A stretch of DNA of 20,407 nt. It comes from an uncultured Bacteroidales bacterium. GTDB taxonomy: Bacteria; Bacteroidota; Bacteroidia; Bacteroidales; Bacteroidaceae. Positions 6,878 to 14,355 of the stretch are shown in pieces. The stretch spans positions 1 to 20,407 of the forward strand of contig CALCHR010000241.1 in the NCBI GenBank assembly GCA_937901185.1, written 5' to 3'. Position 1 is the first letter of the stretch; each line of letters opens with the position of its first letter. Position numbers and translations under genes: made by a program. The notes under the pieces are model-generated. The model ran no database searches. It saw only the letters and a program-made list of their open reading frames with translations, and was not told where the DNA came from.

Positions 6878-8335
6878 ATGAAAACCATTTGTTTATATTT
6901 TGAGATTCACCAGAATATTCACCTGAAGCGCTACCGCTTTTTCGACATCGGTACAGACCACTACTACTACGATGACTACGAGAACGAGCGCTCCATCTCC
7001 GAGACTGCCGACCGCTCTTACGTGCCGGCACTCAACGCGCTCATCGAAATGGCAGAGCGCTACGGCAGCTATTTCAAGTGCGCCATCTCCCTCTCCGGTT
7101 GTGCCATCGAGCAACTTGAGAACCACGCACCCCAGGTCATTGAATTGCTCCAAAAGCTCAACGACACCGGTTGCGTAGAATTCTTGGCCGAGCCCTACTC
7201 ACACGGTTTCTCTTCCATCAAGAACCCCGAGTGCTTCAAAGAAGAAGTAACCCGCCTCTGCAAGAAGGTGAAGACCCTCTTTGGCCAACAGCCTAAAGTA
7301 TTCCGCAACTCCTGCCTTATCTACTCTGATGAGATTGGAGAGCTCGTAGCCGAAATGGGCTTCAAGGGTATGCTCGCCGAAGGTGCCAAGCAAGTGCTCG
7401 GATGGAAGAGTCCGCACTTTGTGTACAACTGCAACCGCAACCCGAACCTCAAGCTCTTGCTCCGCGACTATAGCCTCTCCGAGGACATCTCTTTCCGCTT
7501 CAACGACTCCAGCTGGAGCGAATATCCGCTCTTCGCAGACAACTATGCCAACTGGATAGCCAACCTGCCGGAAGAAGACCAAGTGATCAACATCTTCATG
7601 GAACTCTGTGCGCTCGGTATCTTCCAGCCACTCTCTTCCAACATTCTTGAGTTCATGAAGGCTCTTCCCGAACAACTCAAGCAACGCGGCATCGTCTTCT
7701 CTACTCCTTCAGAGATTTGCGCCAAGATTAAATCTTCAGGCGACCTCCACGTAGAGTACCCCACATCATGGGTGGACGAAGAGCGCGACCTCTCTCCCTG
7801 GCTTGGCAACGTGATGCAGCAAGAAGCCATCGAGAAGCTCTATAGCGTGGCCGACCGTGTACGCATCTGTGGCGACCGCCGCTTGATGCAAGACTGGGAC
7901 TACCTGCAAGCCTCTAACAACTTGCGCTTCATGAGCACCAAAGCCAGCTCTTACGGTGGCTACCGCGGAATCTACGATTCTCCCTACGATGCCTTCACCA
8001 ACTATATGAACATCTTAGGCGACTTCATCACTCGCGTAAACAATCTCTACCCCGCCGAGATTGACAACGAAGAGCTCAACTCTTTGCTCACCACAATCAA
8101 GAACCAGGGTGTAGAGTTGCAGATGAAAGACAAGGAACTCGAAAAGCTTCGCCACATGCTTGCCAAGCTAAACCCCGAGACACCCGCAAAGGAAGAGAAG
8201 AAGGCTACCAAAGCTCCCGCCCCCAAGAAAGAGGCTCCTGTAGCAAAGAAGGAGGCTGCGCCCAAAAAAGCAGCTACCCCCAAAGCTCCTGCTGCTAAGA
8301 AAGTTGCAGAGAAGAAGCCCGCAGCTAAGAAGTAA
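6878..8335 (+). CDS. GH57 alpha-amylase/glucanotransferase family protein with Lys/Ala/Pro-rich tail
   Basis: The protein is 485 residues if it starts at ATG 6878, which gives the family N-terminus MKTICLYFEIHQ; an upstream in-frame start at 6830 would overlap the previous gene and add no homology. The family motifs are H11-Q12, CVEFLAEPYSHGF, GMLAEGAKQVLGWKSP with E168 as probable nucleophile, and LSEDISFRF with D203 as probable acid/base. The region that in related GH57 proteins reads like MDYETFGEHQ is here MELCALGIFQ (241-250), so activity may be altered. After a short coiled-coil-like segment (about 400-433), residues 434-485 are almost only Lys, Ala, Pro and Glu, resembling a histone H1 tail. 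The protein is predicted to be cytoplasmic and is the last gene of the glycogen operon. Confidence 0.87.
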   Translation: MKTICLYFEIHQNIHLKRYRFFDIGTDHYYYDDYENERSISETADRSYVPALNALIEMAERYGSYFKCAISLSGCAIEQLENHAPQVIELLQKLNDTGCVEFLAEPYSHGFSSIKNPECFKEEVTRLCKKVKTLFGQQPKVFRNSCLIYSDEIGELVAEMGFKGMLAEGAKQVLGWKSPHFVYNCNRNPNLKLLLRDYSLSEDISFRFNDSSWSEYPLFADNYANWIANLPEEDQVINIFMELCALGIFQPLSSNILEFMKALPEQLKQRGIVFSTPSEICAKIKSSGDLHVEYPTSWVDEERDLSPWLGNVMQQEAIEKLYSVADRVRICGDRRLMQDWDYLQASNNLRFMSTKASSYGGYRGIYDSPYDAFTNYMNILGDFITRVNNLYPAEIDNEELNSLLTTIKNQGVELQMKDKELEKLRHMLAKLNPETPAKEEKKATKAPAPKKEAPVAKKEAAPKKAATPKAPAAKKVAEKKPAAKK

Positions 8336-8360
8336 TTCAGTTAGCGAGACATAAACAAAG

Positions 8361-8397
8361 GAGTTGTGCCCACACAGAGGGCACAACTCTTTTTTTT
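8361..8397 (+). terminator. intrinsic terminator of the glycogen operon
   Basis: A perfect 11-bp stem (8361-8371 with 8379-8389, GAGTTGTGCCC) with a 7-nt loop is followed by eight T residues, 25 bp after the GH57 stop codon. Confidence 0.95.
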
Positions 8398-8502
8398 GCT
8401 ATCACTCTCCTATTACCAAAAGACTTCCCAACACTCTGCCTATACGCAAAATGCAGAAGATATTCCTCTGATAATCAGCACTTATTTGAGGCCACTCCTT
8501 CG

Positions 8503-8570
8503 TAGTCTACTAGGATTATTTTAGCTTACTAGAAATGCCTACTGGCTTACCAAGAAACAAGCGTAAGTCA
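8503..8570. repeat. 21-bp repeat family, locus A (degenerate)
   Basis: Units start at about 8510, 8529 and 8550 (periods 19 and 21) with CTAGGATT, CTAGAAAT and CCAAGAAA. They share the CTAG-(G)AAA start and a TTA/TAAG tail with the better preserved arrays at 8698-8760 and 13738-13821. Confidence 0.55.
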
Positions 8571-8675
8571 AAGGTCCGGGTGGTGGGAGGTTTTTCTGCT
8601 TTTCAACGACCCCTCTGCCCGACATCTTGACCACAAAAAATCGACGCCGACTCCCAGACTTTCCAACCCTCAAGA

Positions 8676-8774
8676 GCCCTATTTCACAAAGTCTGATCTA
8701 CGAAAAATTCCGCAAGACCTAGGAAAAATTTTCTAAGACCTAGTTTTTCCTAGATCAGACTTTCGAAATGGGGC
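8676..8774. repeat. 99-bp imperfect palindrome containing 21-bp repeats, locus B
   Basis: Arms 8676-8707 and 8744-8774 are inverted copies with about 28 matches, including a 13-bp perfect block AAAGTCTGATCTA. Superimposed on this are three units of exactly 21 bp beginning at 8698, 8719 and 8740 (CTACGAAAAATT, CTAGGAAAAATT, CTAGTTTTTCCT). It is not followed by a T-tract and lies about 190 bp upstream of the next promoter, so it does not look like a terminator. Confidence 0.85.
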
Positions 8775-8962
8775 ATAAACTATGGCAGCAAAAAGTGGAG
8801 GTGGAATGTAAGGAAGAAGGCCCGTTATTATGATTCGCAGCCCTCTTTACTCTCCCACCTTATTCCTGACACTTGCCCAATCCGGATTTCAAAAGCGCCA
8901 CAAATTAGGATGCCCTACTGAATATTTTTAAGAAAAACACAAGTCATAACAAATATTTATAG

Positions 8963-8970
8963 TATTTTTG
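8963..8970 (+). promoter_or_regulatory. -7 promoter box for the Wza-like gene
   Basis: TATTTTTG matches TAnnTTTG and lies 88 bp before the start codon. No convincing -33 TTTG is seen at the usual distance. Confidence 0.55.
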
Positions 8971-9058
8971 CACAGACTATTGGCTGAATTGAGACAGCTC
9001 ACGGCACATAGTCGCCAACTCTATCTTAAAAAGGTATTTAGCAAACACATATAGGAAA

Positions 9059-9844
9059 ATGAAAAAGATATTTTTTATCCTCGCCAGCGTAATCCTTCTC
9101 TTCTCTTCTTGTAGAACTCAAGAGAAAGTGTTGTACTTCCAAGACGTAGTCAACCAAGAGGCCATCGCCACCCAAGTAGCTACCGACATTAAGTTTGAGC
9201 CGGGCGACAAAATGTCTATCGTCGTATCCTCTCCCAAACCTGAATTGGCAGCTCCGTTCAACCTTCCGATGGCCAACGTACAGGCCGGAAGTACCTCAAG
9301 AGTAGGCTCCAACCAGATTTCCCTTTACACCATTGACAGCGAAGGCTACGTGGAAATTCCCGTAGTAGGAAAAATAAAAATAAGCGGACTCTCACGCTCA
9401 GAAGCCACCGAGAAGATTCAAAGTGCTTTGCGCGACAGCAAATTGTTGACTGACGCCGTGGTAACCATCAACGTCTACGAGCAATATATCAGCGTGCTGG
9501 GAGAAGTTAAAAACCCAAGCCGCATCAACGTCACTCAAGACAACATCACGCTACTTGAAGCCTTGGCACAAGTGGGCGACCTGACCATCCACGCTCGCCG
9601 CGACCGCATCTTGGTGCTTCGCAAAGAAGGCAACGAAACCAAGCCCTACTATGTAGACATTCGCTCTAAGGACTTGATGAACTCACCGGTATACTACCTG
9701 AGCCAAAGCGACATTGTGTACGTTGAGCCCAACAAGGTACGTACCGGACAGAGCACCGTGAACGACAACAACATCCGCGCCATCTCCACTTGGCTCTCCA
9801 TCAGTTCGTTCCTCGTGACGCTGGCCGTGCTCATCTTCAAATAA
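9059..9844 (+). CDS. Wza-like polysaccharide export lipoprotein
   Basis: This 261-residue protein has a lipoprotein signal peptide with the probable lipidated Cys at 18 (LLFSSC). A polysaccharide biosynthesis/export domain follows (about 40-130: FEPGDKMSIVV, then VEIPVVGKIKISGLSRSEA), then a SLBB-type domain (about 140-215: ISVLGEVKNPSRINV), and a hydrophobic C-terminal helix (about 240-260), as in Wza-family proteins. The family forms the periplasmic and outer-membrane conduit for capsule or exopolysaccharide. Usually a Wzc-type tyrosine kinase gene follows; here the gene stands alone with its own promoter and terminator. The partner machinery is not in this window. Confidence 0.88.
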   Translation: MKKIFFILASVILLFSSCRTQEKVLYFQDVVNQEAIATQVATDIKFEPGDKMSIVVSSPKPELAAPFNLPMANVQAGSTSRVGSNQISLYTIDSEGYVEIPVVGKIKISGLSRSEATEKIQSALRDSKLLTDAVVTINVYEQYISVLGEVKNPSRINVTQDNITLLEALAQVGDLTIHARRDRILVLRKEGNETKPYYVDIRSKDLMNSPVYYLSQSDIVYVEPNKVRTGQSTVNDNNIRAISTWLSISSFLVTLAVLIFK

Positions 9845-9866
9845 TCAAAGAAGAAATCCCCATACG

Positions 9867-9902
9867 CAAGCCGAGAGCCATCAGGTTCTCGGCTTGTTTT
9901 TT
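9867..9902 (+). terminator. intrinsic terminator after the Wza-like gene
   Basis: A 10-bp perfect stem (9867-9876 with 9887-9896, CAAGCCGAGA) extended by three more pairs around an ATCA loop is followed by TTTTTT, 22 bp after the stop codon. Confidence 0.94.
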
Positions 9903-9984
9903 AATCTGAAAATAGGAGGTAGATAGAGAAGAATTATTTTTCTTAGCCCGGTCACTTTCACATACCCCAAGTAAAAAAAATCTT

Positions 9985-9992
9985 TATCTTTG
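9985..9992 (+). promoter_or_regulatory. -7 promoter box for priA
   Basis: TATCTTTG is a perfect TAnnTTTG match, 23 bp before the priA start codon, which implies a leader of only about 17 nt. No clear -33 box was seen. Confidence 0.65.
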
Positions 9993-10015
9993 CATCCCCG
10001 TTAGCCCATCCGTAT

Positions 10016-12499
10016 ATGCACAAGTTTGCCGACGTCATCTTGCCCCTGGCTCTTCCAGGCACATTTACCTACAGACTGCCCTCCGAATTGAGCGAGAAGG
10101 TCTGTGTGGGAAGTCGCGTCGTAGTGCCGCTGGGCAAGCGTAAACTCTATACGGCCATCGTATCGCACCTCCACTCAGAAGAACCGCCTAAAGGTTTGGA
10201 GATAAAAGACGTGGCCGACGTCGTAGACGAAGCACCGTTGCTTCTCGCCGCGCAGTTGGAATTTTGGAAATGGTGCTCTTATTATTATATGTGTACCCAG
10301 GGCGAAGTGATGAAGGCCGCCCTCCCCTCCGGCTTAAAACTGGAAAGCGAAAGCCTCGTCAGTCTCAACCCCGACTTCTCAGAAGTAGAACAACTCACCA
10401 AGCGCGAACGAGAAGTGCTCCACCTCCTCGCAGACCAAAATCCCCATTGCATCGAGCAACTGCAAAAGGAGATGCGCGCCGCCAATATCTTCTCAACCAT
10501 CAAGAACCTCTTGGGAAAAGAGGCCATCTGCATCCGGGAAAGCCTGTCGCGCACCTTCAAACCGCGCTACGAAACCCATGTGAAGCTCTGTGCAGAATAC
10601 CGAAGTCAGGAAAAACTCGCCATCCTCTTCGAGCGCCTCAAACGCTCTGAGCGACAAACCACACTCTTGCTGGCCTACCTCGAAGCCTCGCATGCAGCGA
10701 CCGCCCTGACTTTGGGCAATGAAAATCTGCTTGGCGAAGTAGCAAAAAAAGACCTACTGGAGAAAGTGGAAGGCGGCGAAGCAGCCCTGACAGCCTTGCG
10801 CTCAAAAGGAGTGCTTGAAACTTATCCCTTCGAGACGGGCCGCCTGAAAAGCATAAAGACTGCGCCTGGCCAGTTTGAGAAACCCTTGAGCGAACCACAG
10901 ACCAAAGCGCTCCAAGAAATCCGCCAAGTTTTCCAAGACAAAGACGTCTGTCTGCTCCACGGCGTCACCTCGAGCGGAAAGACCGAGGTGTACACCCACC
11001 TCATTCGCCAGGAACTCGAAGCAGGCCGGCAGGTGCTCTTCATGCTTCCGGAAATAGCCCTCACCACACAAATCACCTCACGCCTGGGCCGCGTCTTCGG
11101 CGACAAGATGGGCGTCTACCACTCCAAGTTTCCCGACGCAGAGCGCGTAGAGCTTTGGAAGAAACAACTCTCGCCGGAGGCGTTTCCCCTAATTCTCGGC
11201 GTGCGCTCCTCCCTCTTCCTGCCCTATCAAAATCTGGGATTGATTATCGTAGACGAGGAACACGAGATGTCCTACAAGCAGCAAGACCCCGCACCACGCT
11301 ACAACGCCCGCGACGCTGCTATCATGCTAGCACGAGGCAGCGGTGCAAAAGTGCTGCTAGGCACTGCAACGCCCTCCATAGAGACCTACAGCAACGCCAT
11401 CAACGGCCGCTACGGATTGGTAGAGATGACCATCCGTTTCGGTGATGTCTGCCTGCCGGAAATTCTGATGGAAGATGTCAAAGAGTTGAAGCGTAAGAAA
11501 CTGATGAAGACCCCCTTCTCGCCGCGCCTTACAGAAGAAATCCACCGCGCCCTCGGCGATGGACAACAAGCCATCCTCTTTCAAAACCGCCGCGGCTACT
11601 CGCCCGTAATGGAATGCCACACCTGCGGTTGGACTCCTCGCTGCACCTGCTGCGACGTCAGTCTCACCTTCCACCAACGTATCAACAAACTGGTATGCCA
11701 CTACTGCGGCGCACAATACGATGTACCAAAATGCTGCCCTAACTGCGGAGACACAGAACTGCGCGACATCGGTTACGGCACAGAGAAAATAGAAGAGGCC
11801 GTTAAAGCCTGCTTCCCCGAAGCCCGCACCGCACGCATGGACCTTGACACCACACGATCGCGCTCGGCCTACGAGAAAATCATCAGCGACTTCCAAAGCG
11901 GAAAGACCAATCTGCTCATCGGCACACAGATGATTACAAAAGGACTGGACTTTGAGCGCGTCAGAGTGGTGGGTATTCTCAACGCAGACCAAATGCTCAG
12001 CGTGCCCGACTTCAGAGCCTTCGAACGCAGCTACCAGATGATGTCGCAAGTGGCCGGCCGCGCAGGTCGCCGAGGCCAGCAAGGACTCGTGGTGCTCCAA
12101 ACGCGACAGCCACATCTGCCCGTGATTCAACAAGTGATGAGCAACGACTACAGAGGTATGTACGAGAACCAAATGGCAGAGCGCAAAATGTTTGGATACC
12201 CGCCCTACGTGCGCATCATAGACATCTACCTGAAACACCGCGACGAAACCCTTTGCGAAGCCGCTGCCATCACCCTTGCCGGACTGCTCCGTCCTCATTT
12301 CGGTAAACATTTATTAGGTCCGGACAAACCCGCCGTAGGCCGCATCCAGTTGCTCCACATCCGAAAAATGGTATTGAAAGTCACACCCGACTTACCTGCC
12401 TCCGGCGTACGCCGAACGCTTCAAGCCGCTCGCATATCGATGCTCGCCATGCCTCAGTTCAAGAACGTCGGACTTTACTTCGACGTAGACCCCCTTTAG
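10016..12499 (+). CDS. priA: primosomal protein N' (replication restart helicase PriA)
   Basis: This superfamily 2 3'-5' helicase restarts collapsed replication forks by loading the primosome. The protein is 827 residues. The N-terminal 3'BD/winged-helix region (about 1-290) begins FADVILPLALPGTFTYRLP, as in PriA. The helicase core has Walker A GVTSSGKT (316-323), the DEEH box (413-416), and the late motif QVAGRAGRRGQQG. A Cys-rich zinc insert spans about 534-577 (CHTCGW, CTCCDVS, CHYCG, CCPNCG), providing the eight Cys that bind two zinc ions. It is monocistronic by its own promoter. The start ATG has no Shine-Dalgarno sequence and follows the -7 box closely. Its length exceeds the E. coli protein but is usual for Bacteroidetes. 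Confidence 0.97.
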   Translation: MHKFADVILPLALPGTFTYRLPSELSEKVCVGSRVVVPLGKRKLYTAIVSHLHSEEPPKGLEIKDVADVVDEAPLLLAAQLEFWKWCSYYYMCTQGEVMKAALPSGLKLESESLVSLNPDFSEVEQLTKREREVLHLLADQNPHCIEQLQKEMRAANIFSTIKNLLGKEAICIRESLSRTFKPRYETHVKLCAEYRSQEKLAILFERLKRSERQTTLLLAYLEASHAATALTLGNENLLGEVAKKDLLEKVEGGEAALTALRSKGVLETYPFETGRLKSIKTAPGQFEKPLSEPQTKALQEIRQVFQDKDVCLLHGVTSSGKTEVYTHLIRQELEAGRQVLFMLPEIALTTQITSRLGRVFGDKMGVYHSKFPDAERVELWKKQLSPEAFPLILGVRSSLFLPYQNLGLIIVDEEHEMSYKQQDPAPRYNARDAAIMLARGSGAKVLLGTATPSIETYSNAINGRYGLVEMTIRFGDVCLPEILMEDVKELKRKKLMKTPFSPRLTEEIHRALGDGQQAILFQNRRGYSPVMECHTCGWTPRCTCCDVSLTFHQRINKLVCHYCGAQYDVPKCCPNCGDTELRDIGYGTEKIEEAVKACFPEARTARMDLDTTRSRSAYEKIISDFQSGKTNLLIGTQMITKGLDFERVRVVGILNADQMLSVPDFRAFERSYQMMSQVAGRAGRRGQQGLVVLQTRQPHLPVIQQVMSNDYRGMYENQMAERKMFGYPPYVRIIDIYLKHRDETLCEAAAITLAGLLRPHFGKHLLGPDKPAVGRIQLLHIRKMVLKVTPDLPASGVRRTLQAARISMLAMPQFKNVGLYFDVDPL

Positions 12500-12596
12500 C
12501 CAGACAAACACCCCAATAAGTGTTTCATCCGCCATAGTTGGGCGCTGAAACACAAAAAAGTGGCGTACAGATAGGCCCAGTTGAAAAATAAATTAT

Positions 12597-12604
12597 TACC
12601 TTTG
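12597..12604 (+). promoter_or_regulatory. -7 promoter box for the glucokinase gene
   Basis: TACCTTTG matches TAnnTTTG and lies 36 bp before the start codon. An upstream TTG at 12581-12583 is closer than the usual -33 spacing. Confidence 0.55.
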
Positions 12605-12640
12605 GCCATCTAAGTCAAACTTTTACAAAAAATCTATCCT

Positions 12641-13609
12641 ATGGAAGTAGCAAACGAAAAACCTTACGTAATCGGCCTTGACATGGGCGGCACAAACTCA
12701 ATCTTTGGCATCGTGGACCAACGTGGTACCATCAAAGCTCAGACCGCTATCAAGACCAAAGCTTATCCCGACATAAACGACTATGTAAAAGCTGCCGTTG
12801 AAGCATTGCAACCGGCGCTCGACGTAGTGGGCGGCATCCAAAATATCAAAGGTATGGGTATCGGTGCGCCCAACGGTAATTTCTATACCGGCAACATCGA
12901 ATATGCAGCCAACCTTCTCTGGCCCGGCATCGTGCCCATCGCACAGCTCTTCGAAGACGCACTGGGCATCCCCTGCCGCGTAACCAACGACGCCAACGCT
13001 GCCGCCATGGGCGAAATGACTTACGGCGTGGCCCGCGGTATGAAAAACTTCATCATGATCACCCTCGGCACCGGCGTAGGTAGCGGAATCGTGGTAGACG
13101 GCAAGATTGTATATGGTAGCGACGGCTTCGCCGGCGAGTTGGGCCACTTCGTGGTAGACCACACTCCCGCCGGACGTAAATGCGGTTGCGGCCGCAGCGG
13201 TTGCCTTGAGACCTACTGCTCAGCAACAGGCGTTGCCCGCACAGCCCGCGAGGTTCTCGAAAACCGCACAGAGGACAGCCCGCTCCGCAAGTTGAACCCC
13301 GATGAGATTACCTCCTTCGACGTATTCCAAGCCGCAGAAGCCGGCGACCCCATCGCCCTTGAAATCTTCAACTTCACAGGAAGTTTGCTCGGACGCAGCT
13401 GTGCCGACTTCACCACCTTCAACACGCCCGAAGCCTTCGTGTTCTTCGGCGGACTGACCAAGGCCGGCGACTACATCATGAACCCCTTGCGCAAAGCATT
13501 TGAGGACAACGTGCTCAACATCTTTAAGGGCAAGACCAAGCTCCTTATCTCTGCGCTCAACGGTAGCGAAGCCGCTGTGCTTGGCGCCAGCGCACTCGGT
13601 TGGGAATAA
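12641..13609 (+). CDS. ROK-family glucokinase
   Basis: This 322-residue cytoplasmic sugar kinase is expected to phosphorylate glucose with ATP. The ATP-binding loop is IGLDMGGTNS (about residues 11-20), the catalytic Asp is D117 in TNDANAAAMGE, and the ROK zinc site is formed by H169 (GELGHF) with C181, C183 and C188 in CGCGRSGCLE. GTGVGSGIVVDG is the second phosphate-binding segment. Other ROK kinases (mannose, fructose or N-acetyl sugars) have similar motifs, so the substrate is inferred. Its presence near the glycogen operon suits recycling of free glucose released by debranching. It has its own promoter and a strong terminator. Confidence 0.88.
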   Translation: MEVANEKPYVIGLDMGGTNSIFGIVDQRGTIKAQTAIKTKAYPDINDYVKAAVEALQPALDVVGGIQNIKGMGIGAPNGNFYTGNIEYAANLLWPGIVPIAQLFEDALGIPCRVTNDANAAAMGEMTYGVARGMKNFIMITLGTGVGSGIVVDGKIVYGSDGFAGELGHFVVDHTPAGRKCGCGRSGCLETYCSATGVARTAREVLENRTEDSPLRKLNPDEITSFDVFQAAEAGDPIALEIFNFTGSLLGRSCADFTTFNTPEAFVFFGGLTKAGDYIMNPLRKAFEDNVLNIFKGKTKLLISALNGSEAAVLGASALGWE

Positions 13610-13684
13610 TCAGAAAGGAGAAACAGCGACTTCAAGAATCCGTTTCTGAAGAGGCGCTGAAAAAGTCCCCTTATCAAGACATAG

Positions 13685-13724
13685 AATATAGGTTTGCAGT
13701 CCATGCTGTAAACCTATATTTTTT
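13685..13724 (+). terminator. intrinsic terminator of the glucokinase gene
   Basis: An 11-bp perfect stem (13685-13695 with 13710-13720, AATATAGGTTT) extended by GCAG/CTGT pairing is followed by TTTT within a six-T run, 75 bp after the stop codon. Confidence 0.9.
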
Positions 13725-13737
13725 ATCCCCTCCACAC

Positions 13738-13826
13738 CTTATTTTTCTTAGTAGCTTTCTAGGAAATCTTAGTAAACTTCTAGGAAAAACTAGTAAACTT
13801 CTAGTTTTACTTAGTAAACTCCGAAG
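13738..13826. repeat. 21-bp tandem repeat array, locus C
   Basis: Four units of exactly 21 bp start at 13738, 13759, 13780 and 13801, then a partial unit. The core is CTAGGAAA..., with TTAGTAAACTT at the unit end. Units 3 and 4 also form an imperfect hairpin (13780-13793 with 13801-13814). The array fills most of the space between the glucokinase terminator and the rpsF promoter, a gap of 398 bp that holds no other feature apart from those listed. Confidence 0.85.
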
Positions 13827-13931
13827 AAACGGCCCAAAATCACTATTGAAAAACAGGCAGTTACAAAAACATATTTTGAGCCTCAAGCATCCTCTTTAGC
13901 AACACCTATTATAAAAATAAAATAGCAATAT

Positions 13932-13962
13932 TTTGCCAGGTAAATAAAAATCCGTATCTTTG
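13932..13962 (+). promoter_or_regulatory. promoter of the rpsF-rpsR-rplI operon
   Basis: TTTG (13932-13935), a 19-bp spacer and TATCTTTG (13955-13962) form a textbook Bacteroidetes promoter. The leader is about 40 nt and AU-rich. Confidence 0.85.
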
Positions 13963-14007
13963 CGCCGCAATTTTGCAAACAATACATAACTTTTTAATTA
14001 TCAACCT

Positions 14008-14352
14008 ATGATGAATCAGTACGAGACCGTTTTCATTTTGACTCCCGTTTTGTCTGACCAACAGATGAAGGAGACGGTCGAAAAGTTCAAAGGTATTCTT
14101 GCAGCTCAAGGCGCAGAGATTATCAATGAAGAGAGCTGGGGCCTCAAGAAGATGGCTTACCCCATCCAGAAGAAATCAACCGGTTTTTACCAGTTGGTAG
14201 AATTTAAGGCAGAACCCACTGTAGTAGAAAAACTCGAAACCAACTTCCGTCGTGACGAACGCGTGCTCCGCTTCCTCACCGTGAAGCTCGAGAAATACGC
14301 AGCTGAGTATGCAGAAAAACGTCGTAACAAGAAAGCTAACAAGGAGGACTAA
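14008..14352 (+). CDS. rpsF: 30S ribosomal protein bS6
   Basis: This 114-residue protein begins MMNQYETVFILTPVLSD, and its RNA-binding fold contains WGLKKMAYPIQKKSTGFY. Two adjacent ATG codons (14008 and 14011) are possible starts. bS6 binds bS18 on the platform of the small subunit, and in Bacteroidetes this site takes part in hiding the anti-Shine-Dalgarno end of 16S rRNA. It is the first gene of a three-gene operon in the usual order rpsF-rpsR-rplI. Its own start has no Shine-Dalgarno sequence. Confidence 0.97.
   Translation: MMNQYETVFILTPVLSDQQMKETVEKFKGILAAQGAEIINEESWGLKKMAYPIQKKSTGFYQLVEFKAEPTVVEKLETNFRRDERVLRFLTVKLEKYAAEYAEKRRNKKANKED
14341..14347 (+). promoter_or_regulatory. strong Shine-Dalgarno sequence for rpsR
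   Basis: AAGGAGG lies 8 nt before the rpsR ATG, inside the last codons of rpsF. Such a full match is exceptional in this window, where almost all other genes have none. Confidence 0.85.
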
Positions 14353-14355
14353 GCC

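Larger units (their letters stand above)
8398..8962. other. gene-free intergenic region with repeats and palindrome
   Basis: I see no plausible coding region in this stretch. It contains a degenerate 21-bp repeat array (8503-8570), a weak GC-rich hairpin (8574-8590 with 8612-8623), a large imperfect palindrome built on 21-bp units (8676-8774), and otherwise unstructured sequence up to the promoter of the Wza-like gene. Confidence 0.7.

Noticed and set aside
11357..12310. 317-residue open frame on the minus strand inside priA
   Set aside because: It lies wholly opposite a clear PriA helicase and zinc region, with no recognisable domain. Long antisense frames are usual in this codon-biased DNA.
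13738..13826. 21-bp repeats as a CRISPR array
   Set aside because: Units are directly adjacent with no unique spacers, and no cas genes are present.
13600..13899. 99-residue plus-strand frame after the glucokinase gene
   Set aside because: It overlaps the end of the glucokinase gene, runs through a terminator and the 21-bp repeats, and its apparent Leu/Ser/Lys-rich repeats come from those DNA repeats.
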